Positions 9,882 to 18,200 of a DNA stretch of 64,000 bases are shown piece by piece (within the stretch, counting starts at the first letter, position 1; each line of letters opens with the position of its first letter). Position numbers and translations under genes: made by a program. This DNA is from a bacterium. Lineage in GTDB: Bacteria; Zhuqueibacterota; Zhuqueibacteria; Residuimicrobiales; Krinioviventaceae. The stretch covers positions 250,332-314,331 of the forward strand of contig JAKQIY010000047.1 of the NCBI GenBank assembly GCA_029561455.1, given 5' to 3'. Below the pieces are notes generated by a model. The model saw only the letters and a list, made by a program, of their open reading frames with translations, was not told the DNA's origin and did no database searches.

Positions 9882-10343
9882 CTTTATAAAAAAGTCTTTT
9901 TATTTTACTCTCGATTGAAAATTTATTTTTTTGGTCAAGGCACAATAACTTGATCAATGACCCGGGGCGCTATCTGGTCATCTATGATTAATAACTTAAA
10001 AAATAATCTGGATTAAAAATCCTGCTAATTTTGTTTGAAATTATTATTCTTTTATGTATTTTATTATTCGATCATAAGTAAAGGCATTACAATTTTTTAA
10101 TTGTATTATTTTTAACTTGATATTTAGTAAAGTTATTTCTATCTTTTCAATATTAGCCTATGATGTTATATTCTAAAGATTTATAATAAGAGGGTCCAGA
10201 AGCCTGGTAATCTATTCTAAAACAATTGGTGTGAGTAAATATGTATTATTCAGGCAATAGCTGAATTGATATGTTTGGAACAAATGTATTCCTGGTCACA
10301 AAATTTGGAAAAACTTGCAAATATCCGTATTTTAGCAAAAAAG

Positions 10344-10378
10344 TTTGAATAAAATATGGAATCATTTTTGTATATTTG
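10344..10378 (+). promoter_or_regulatory. Candidate Bacteroidota-like promoter for the SH3-cohesin-dockerin cluster
   Basis: TTTG at 10344-10347 and TATATTTG at 10371-10378 resemble the -33 TTTG and -7 TANNTTTG boxes known from Bacteroidota. The spacing of 23 bases is longer than the usual ~19-21, and the region is AT-rich enough to produce such matches by chance. Confidence 0.22.
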
Positions 10379-10494
10379 AAATAGAGAAATCTTGTTTTTA
10401 AAAGCATAATGGGTTTAAATTATTATATTATATATAATTAACAAGATTTTTCGGGGTTTAATCTTTAGCCTTTATTAAAGGAGAAAGGTCCATT

Positions 10495-11334
10495 ATGAGA
10501 CAACTAGTCAAAAATGAAACACTTTTCGTTTTATTATCGGCAATACTCATAACGTCTATTTTAGTGATGCCTTTTATCGGTGATATAAGTCAGGCGCAAA
10601 CGGTTAATACCAATGCATTAATTGTATCACATCAGCCGGTAAAAATCGGCTATAAAGGCCGTCCATTGAGTATTACGGCGCATATCAACGATGAAACTGG
10701 AATACGGAATGTGAGCCTGGTTGTGAATTATGGTGGAAATTCCAAAACCGGCAATATACCAGAGCTTACAGCGGAGGGCATCGTACCGGTTCTTGCCCAG
10801 GTTACCCGCGACACCAAAGTATATTCGGGCGCTTCTACAAGAAACAAAGTCAAGGGCAAAGTGTATGCCGGAGAAATTTTAAATGTTACCAAGGTTAAAG
10901 ACGGATTTTACAGAATTATTACCGATGGCGGCCTGAATGGTTATGTAACCAGCACCGATTTACGCACTCAAAAAACCGGTAAAGCTTTTGGAGTATCGAT
11001 TCCGGCTACTATGACTTCCGAACCGTTCATAACTTACCAGATTGTCGCCACCGATATGACCGGCAACACTGCAAAAACAAAAGTAAATAAAGTTACTCTA
11101 TATACCCAGGAAGAACTGGCAGCCATGCGAACCCCGGGCAACGCCCCAACCCCGACTGCGGTTAGCGGCGATGAAACAGAGGCGGCGCCAGCATCGTCAT
11201 CCAAGCTCTGGTTGTTGGCGGGTTTGGCTGCGGTGGGCGGCGGCGCGTATTATATCATTTCCCAACAATCGGATGATGATGATAAAGACAAAAATCTGCC
11301 TGCTACAGTAGATGTTACAATTGAATGGGAATAA
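10495..11334 (+). CDS. Secreted SH3-domain protein with SH3 nested in an Ig-like fold and C-terminal membrane anchor
   Basis: An N-terminal signal sequence or anchor (about 10-36) is followed by the start of an Ig-like beta-sandwich (PLSITAHINDETGIRNVSLV). A bacterial SH3 domain sits at about 102-160 (VYSGASTRNKVKGKVYAGE, DGFYRIITDGGLNGYV). The Ig-like fold then appears to resume with FGVSIPATMTSEPFITYQIV. A low-complexity linker leads to a membrane helix (LWLLAGLAAVGGGAYYIIS) and an acidic tail (SDDDDKDKN). Such SH3 domains often bind peptidoglycan or envelope proteins. It is the first gene of a probable three-gene unit with the cohesin lipoprotein (49 bases downstream) and the giant protein. 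The Shine-Dalgarno AAAGGAGAAAGG is strong. Confidence 0.75.
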   Translation: MRQLVKNETLFVLLSAILITSILVMPFIGDISQAQTVNTNALIVSHQPVKIGYKGRPLSITAHINDETGIRNVSLVVNYGGNSKTGNIPELTAEGIVPVLAQVTRDTKVYSGASTRNKVKGKVYAGEILNVTKVKDGFYRIITDGGLNGYVTSTDLRTQKTGKAFGVSIPATMTSEPFITYQIVATDMTGNTAKTKVNKVTLYTQEELAAMRTPGNAPTPTAVSGDETEAAPASSSKLWLLAGLAAVGGGAYYIISQQSDDDDKDKNLPATVDVTIEWE

Positions 11335-11383
11335 CAATTAATTTATCGATTTGAATCTCTTTTTAATATCAGGGAGTTGCAAG

Positions 11384-12232
11384 ATGATAATCAATAAAAA
11401 TATCAAGATATTGTTTGTAACCTGCTTTGCAGTTCTTGTCGCAGGGCTATTGTTAAATGACTGTAGCCGTAAACTTCCCACCGCGCCGGATACTACCAAT
11501 AAAGCTGATATTTCTGCGACAGTGAAAATGCCTAACAAGCAACTGGCTTCTATATTGACCAGCATGACCCTTACGGTGACCAATGCGGCAGATAATACAG
11601 TTCTCCAAACAGTAAACCTGGTACTGGACGGAACAAAAGCCCAAGATACACTCTCGGTTCCATCCGCAAAATTATTATATTTTACCGCTTCTGCCTATGA
11701 AGGCTCAACCCTGGTTTTGCAGGGAATAGATAGTTTAAAGGCCAAATCCGGTGAAAAAAGAGCGCTAACAATAAAAATGCAGTTCAAAGTACCGGCAGTC
11801 ATCTTGACGCCTACTGAAAAAACAGTCAACGTCGGCGACAGCCTGTCAGTATATGTGAACGCCCGTAGTGTGCTTAATTTAACGACCATGGGCGTGCAGG
11901 TGGTTTTCGACACTACCCGGTTGGCGGTAGTCAGTTCCAACCTGGAAAAGAATTTTATGGAAAAAAATGGCGGGGCGATGAAGCAACTGGTGCTGCAGGA
12001 AGGCAGCGTTCCGGGAACATTTAATACTATTGTCAGCGTTTTCCCGGCTACCGATGCGGTTTCCGACAGCGGCAGAATCGCCAGAATTCTTTTCAGAGCT
12101 AAAACCGCAGGTCAGACCGATCTGTCCATTTCATTAGATCACACCGTCAACCCCGATTTGGGGTTGTATGACAATCATGCCGCTTTGATCCCCAATGTGT
12201 TGGGACTTGGCAGCCGAGTCATCGTTCAATAG
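11384..12232 (+). CDS. Cohesin-domain lipoprotein
   Basis: The ATG at 11384 has AGGGAG seven bases upstream and gives a short signal sequence ending at LLLNDC, a probable but imperfect lipobox, so the mature protein is likely lipid-anchored. An upstream TTG at 11351 would add 11 residues without better support. After an N-terminal beta-rich region, a cohesin-type domain occupies about the last 140 residues: VNVGDSLSVYVNARSV, MGVQVVFDTTRLAVVS and GRIARILFRAKTAGQTDLSI match the typical cohesin pattern. Cohesins bind dockerins, and the next gene, 54 bases downstream, carries a dockerin-like region, so this protein may tether it to the outer membrane. That pairing is inferred from context only. 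Confidence 0.75.
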   Translation: MIINKNIKILFVTCFAVLVAGLLLNDCSRKLPTAPDTTNKADISATVKMPNKQLASILTSMTLTVTNAADNTVLQTVNLVLDGTKAQDTLSVPSAKLLYFTASAYEGSTLVLQGIDSLKAKSGEKRALTIKMQFKVPAVILTPTEKTVNVGDSLSVYVNARSVLNLTTMGVQVVFDTTRLAVVSSNLEKNFMEKNGGAMKQLVLQEGSVPGTFNTIVSVFPATDAVSDSGRIARILFRAKTAGQTDLSISLDHTVNPDLGLYDNHAALIPNVLGLGSRVIVQ

Positions 12233-12286
12233 TTTTTTTAGACCAGGTATAAGTTGATTTTTTACCGGTATATGAAGGAGCAAAAA

Positions 12287-15200
12287 ATGAAAAAGAATTT
12301 TGTTTTAAAAATTCCTGTATTGCTGATGCTTATTTTCAGTTCTTTATATGCTGTTGATTATACGGAAACAAGAATATGGGCAAATGATGCTGCCGGATCC
12401 GATTATTTTGGACATGCTGTTGCCGGCGATAATTACCGGGTAGTGGTAGGCGCCTGGGGTGAAGATGATCAGGGTAATTCTACCGGTGCAGTTTATCTTT
12501 ATGAAAAAGATGGAAATTTATGGGAGCAAACCAACCGTTTTAAACCGGGCGACGGTAATGGCTATGAAGCTTTTGGAAAAGCCGTAGACATTGAATCAAA
12601 TACTATCATAGTTGGCGCTCCCGATGATATTGATCCGACAACTTCCGGCGCCGCTTATGTATATGAATATATCAGCGGCGGTTGGGAACCGACTAAATTA
12701 ACCCCTCCCGATGGCGCCAATGGCGACAGTTTCGGTAGTTCCGTATCAGTCAGCGGCGAATATATAGCAATAGGCGCGAGCAAGCACGATTTACCCGATT
12801 TTAAAGGCGCCGGTGTTGTGTATATCTATAAAAAGGGAGTTTCCAGCTGGGATCATGAAGCAACTATATCCCTGACCGGGGTAGGCGCCGGACCCTATGC
12901 GGACGATAACTTTGGCTCATGCGTATCCCTGGATGGTAACCGGATTGCAATTGGCGCGCATAAACGCAATGGACCAGAAAATACTGTACAGGATGTCGGC
13001 GCAGTTTTTATTTTTGTGCGCGAGGGAACAACCTGGTCCCTGGAAAAACGGCTTGATCCGCCGCAAGCGGTAGCCAATGCCTGGTTTGGTAAATCTGTTG
13101 CCCTGGATGGCGATGATATAGCTGTGGGCAGCCCAACCAACTCGGCCACCACAGCTGGTGATGTGTATGCATTCAGTTATAATGGTACAAACTGGGTTCT
13201 TGACGCCACGCTGGTTCCGGGTGATTTAACCGGAGATAACTGGTGGGGCAGTTCAGTAGCACTGTATAATAATACTCTAGTTGGCGGTCAATACCTGGAT
13301 GGAGATCATGGTGCTGTGTATGTGTACCAGAAATCCGGAGAAGTATGGGGCGCACCGCAAAAAATAACCCCTGTTGAAGCGCAGGCTGCTGGTGATGATA
13401 AATTTGGTTATGCTGTTGCTCTCAACGGCGCCGATGTGATCGTTGGCGCTGAAGACGGATTTGCCAAAGAAGGAGGAGCAAGTGTTAACCTGGCCGGCGC
13501 TGCTTATATTTATACAGCTCCGCAAACCCTGGAACCACTGGCCGCAGATTTTCAAGCCTCGGTTACCAGCGGCAACTTGCCGTTAACAGTCAATTTTACC
13601 GATCTATCTACCGGTTCGCCGACCACCTGGAAATGGAACTTTGGCGATAGCACAACCAGCGAAGTTCAGAGTCCTTCTCATATTTATAATAAACCGGGAA
13701 TTTTTAATGTAACCCTGCAAATATCCGATGGTACTGCAACCAACAGCATTACCAAAACCGGTTATATTTCCGTACATGTTACCCAGCCGGGGAATAATGT
13801 GTGGACCAGCTATTCAAATGCTTTAATGTTCGGTCAACCGAACCAGTTTGCTGTCAGATCAATGTGCTATGATCCTTTTACCGACCATTTGCTGGTTGGC
13901 ACTACCGGCGGAGTTGCTGAATTCTCCGGGGTTTATTGGTCGAGTTATGCAGTTAGTGAAGATATTGATCACCAGGAAGTACTGGCTGTAGCAGTAGATA
14001 GCAGTGGGAATAAGTGGTTCGGGCTGGAAAACGGTGTGCAGGTTTACCGTGAAAGCGACAGCACTTTTTATAATCCCACCGGCGGCCAGGTCAATGATAT
14101 TTTCGTACAATCCAACGGCTCAATTTGGCTGGCTACCAGCACCGGGCTGGCAACGTTTGATGGCGCTACTTGGACGGTTTATACCGCAGAAAACAGCGAT
14201 CTGCCGGGCAATAACCTGACCCGTATCACTATGGATCCGAGTCATACTACCTTCATTGTCAGTTCCCAGGATGGCGGTATTTATGTGTTTGAAAAGGGCG
14301 TCTGGCAGGTTTATGATACGGAAGATGGTTTGACCGATAATACAGTATATGATGTGGTACTGGACTGGAATTATAATGCCTGGATTGCGCCGGAAACCGG
14401 ATCAATAGTCCGGCTGAACCGGGATGATGTAACTACCTATGAGCCAATGGGCGACAATGAAAGCGAACGTCAATACACATCCGTCGGCGTTGATAGCCTC
14501 GGTAATGTGTGGGCTTCTTCCGCCAATGCGGGTGTTGCCCGGTTTGATGGCGTCGCCTGGACCCATTATGATGAAGAAGGCAGCGATCTGAGCAGCGACC
14601 TGGTGCGCTGTAAAGATATTCTGGTCGATCCTAATGGCGTCGTCTGGTTCGGGACTGAGGATGCCGGGGTCTGCCGTTTTGGCCCGACCGTGGCGCCCGC
14701 GATAGATTTTTATGCCGATGTTATAACCGGTTTTGCGCCTTTGACCGTTAATTTCTTTGGTGTAGCTGCCGGTGGTACCCCAACCTATTGGTTGTGGGAC
14801 TTTGACAATGACGGCGAAACGGATATTTTAAACGATCAAAACCCATCCTGGACTTTTGATGTGCCCGGTTATTATTCGGTAAAATTGTTTGCGCCGATGG
14901 GTGATGAAAATTACCAGGAGATCAAAACCAATTATATTCATGTTCTGGAATCGATCCAAAACAGCGCCAGTTTGAGCGGCAAGGTAACCGATGCCACCAC
15001 CGGGTATCCTGTTGCCGGCGCTACTGTAACGCTTGGCGATTCTACTAAAATTACCGATTCTGAAGGTAATTATGCTTTTATCAATATGCCAATTTCCGAT
15101 CTGGTTGCCGATTTTACCGGTTTACCGCGTTCCGGCGAAGCTCCTTTAACGGTGCAATTTACCGATCTCTCCGCACAGGGACGCCTTTATCTTACGGCTG

Positions 15201-18200
15201 CCAAAACCGGTTATATAAATTATAGCACATTCGTCACTCTACCTCAGGGTAATACGACAATGGATATATCTTTGTCACCCACAATTGCCGAAGGCGGAAT
15301 GCGCGTGGTGCTGAACTGGGGCCAAACTCCGTACGATCTGGATATTTATCTGAAAACACCGGAGATCGAGGGTTCCTTCTACCAGGTTTATTACAGTAAT
15401 AAAGGCAGCGCTACTATAGCACCTTATGCCAACCTGGATGTTGACGACCGCAGTGGTTATGGACCGGAAACCATTACAATACATGATCTGTTTAGCGGGG
15501 TTTACCGGTGCTATATTCATAATTATTCCGGCACGCCTGCTTTAACCCAGTCTGCCGGGGTGGTGCAAATATATAATGATACCGGTCTTTTGGAAACGGT
15601 GAATGTTCCACTAAGCGGTGAGGGACGGTACTGGTATATTGGTGATATCGACGGCGCTACAGGTAACGTTACTATTTATAATACAATTCAGGAAAGCGCT
15701 CCGGGTAGTTCCGCATCGAGTCCCTTAACCCTGCCGGCTAAAGAACCTCTGGATCGTATCGATGCCAGCCCGGTTGCGGTCACCACCTGGGCATGGGATT
15801 TTGATAATGACGGCGATGTTGACGCCACGACTCAAAATCCACAATACACCTATACGGAACCCGGCGTTTACTCTGTTAAATTGACGGTTTCCGACGGCGA
15901 ACAGCAAGATACCAAAACAAGAACCGAATACATTACAGTCGGTACCGGCCAGACTTTTGGCAGTTTAAGCGGCAAGGTAACGAACGCGATCACGGGAATC
16001 GGGATAGAGGGGGCGATAGTAACCGTGGCCGGCTATGCGGATACGACCGATGAAGCGGGGAATTATTCGTTTACGCATATACCTTCAGGGTTGTTGAATG
16101 TTGATTTCAGCGGCGACCCGCGGTCGGGAAACACGCCGTTGACGGTGCAATTTACGGATTTATCGACCTCGGCGCTGCAATTGGTCTCGGCATCGGCGGA
16201 GGGATATTATAGTTACAGTCAGTATGTAATGGTATTGTATGCGGGCTCGACGCTGAACATATCGTTATCGCCGGTTCTGGATGAAGGGAACATGCGGGTG
16301 GTGTTGACGTGGAACACAACGCCTGCCGACATGGATATACATTTATATACCCCGGCAATCGGCGGCAAGACGTACCAGGTTTATTACTCGAACAAGGGTG
16401 ATTCGGATGACGCGCCGTATGCGGTTCTTGATATAGATGACCGGAATGGTACTGGCCCGGAGACGATCACGATCTATGAATTACAGGAAGGCACGTACAA
16501 GTGCTATGTACATAATTATTCCGGTACACCGGGAATAACGGCGTCATCGGGGTTGGTGCAGATCTTTAACACCAGCGGTCTGGTGGAGGCGATCAATGTA
16601 CCGACTACCGGCGAGGGGCAATACTGGTATGTATGCGATATAAACGGCGCCACCGGCGCGGTGACGGTAGTGAATACCTTGCAGACGAGCATGGGCAGTT
16701 CGCTGTCATCGAACAAACTGGCGGCCAAGAGTTACCTGCCGGAAGAAATGACCGATGGTTTTGCGGAAGCCTCCGAGACGATCACCACCTGGGCGTGGGA
16801 CTTTAATAATGACGGTACAGTCGACGCAACCACGAAGAATCCGCAGTATACCTATACCAGCGCAGGTGTATATGACGTTAAACTGACGGTATCGGACGGA
16901 ACCCAAACCAGAAGCCTGGTCAAACAGGAATATATAACAGTAACCGAAGAAGATACGGTTGAATATGGTAATTTAAGCGGCCAGGTGGTCAATGCAATTA
17001 CCGGAGTCGGTATCGAAGGCGCAATTGTAACAATTGCGGGCTATACTACCACCACCAATTCTTCAGGGTATTATGTATTTGAACATATACCGGTTGGAAC
17101 TTTGACAGCGAATTTCGCGGCCAGCCCGGTTAGCGGTTATGCGCCATTGACCGTGTATTTTGCCGATTATTCATCCGCCGGCGCTCAGCTTATCAATGTA
17201 TCTGCAACCGGTTATTATGGATATAACCGTTATGTGTCTATTTCGCCTGCCGGAACGGTGCTGAATATCTCTTTATCGCCGGTAATTGAAAATGGCGATA
17301 TGCGAATTGTTTTGACCTGGAATACGACGCCTGCGGACATGGACCTTCATTTGTTCACGCCAGCCATTGGCGGCAAAACTTATCAGGTTTACTATTCTAA
17401 CAAGGGCTCTGAAAATTCTGCCCCTTATGCAGAACTGGATATCGATGACCGTAACGGTACCGGTCCCGAAACCATAACGCTCTATGATTTGCAGGAAGGT
17501 ACTTATAAATGTTATGTTCATAATTACTCCGGCACACCCGGTATAACTACCTCGGAAGGTTTGATACAGATATTTAACACCAGCGGTCTGGTTGAAGCGA
17601 TCAGCGTACCAACCGGTGGCGAGGGACAATATTGGTACGTGTGCGATATAAACGGTACGACAGGAGCAGTAACAGTAGTGAATACTCTGCAATCCAGTAT
17701 GAACAGCGCTCTTGCCGGTCTGCAACCGTCATTGGGTAAAAATAATCTCTTACCGGAAAAACCAGCGTATGTAGAGTCGGTCGAATCCGCACAATCGACT
17801 TCGGCGGTTGTTTCATGGCAATGGGATTTTAACAATGATGGTGATATTGACGCTACTACTCAAAATCCATTATTTATATATAACGAACCCGGCGTCTATA
17901 CGGTATCGCTGACAGTATCCGATGGCACTAATACGGACAAGGAAACCAAATATAATTATATTACTGTTACCGAAAATACCGAACTGGAAGGATACATTGT
18001 CTCTATCAACGCTATTGATTATGATAATTTCCCCACTGTAAAGTTGTACTCGTCGGTTATGAACGATAATACATTATTGCCGGTTAACGGATTATTATCG
18101 ACGGCATTCAGTCTGGCTGAAGATGGCGCTACCAGTACGATCACTAACATCACGCAGGTAACAACAACCGATAAACTTCCACTGGATATTACCTTTGTAG

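Larger units (their letters stand above)
9727..10494. other. AT-rich intergenic region, no gene seen
   Basis: This 768-base gap has no convincing coding frame. Its left part has inverted arms at 9788-9797 and 9868-9877 (AGATGGATAG/CTATCCATCT) followed by T-rich sequence; these could fold as a long 3' stem-loop of the receptor transcript. The right part presumably carries the promoter of the SH3-cohesin-dockerin cluster. Confidence 0.5.
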
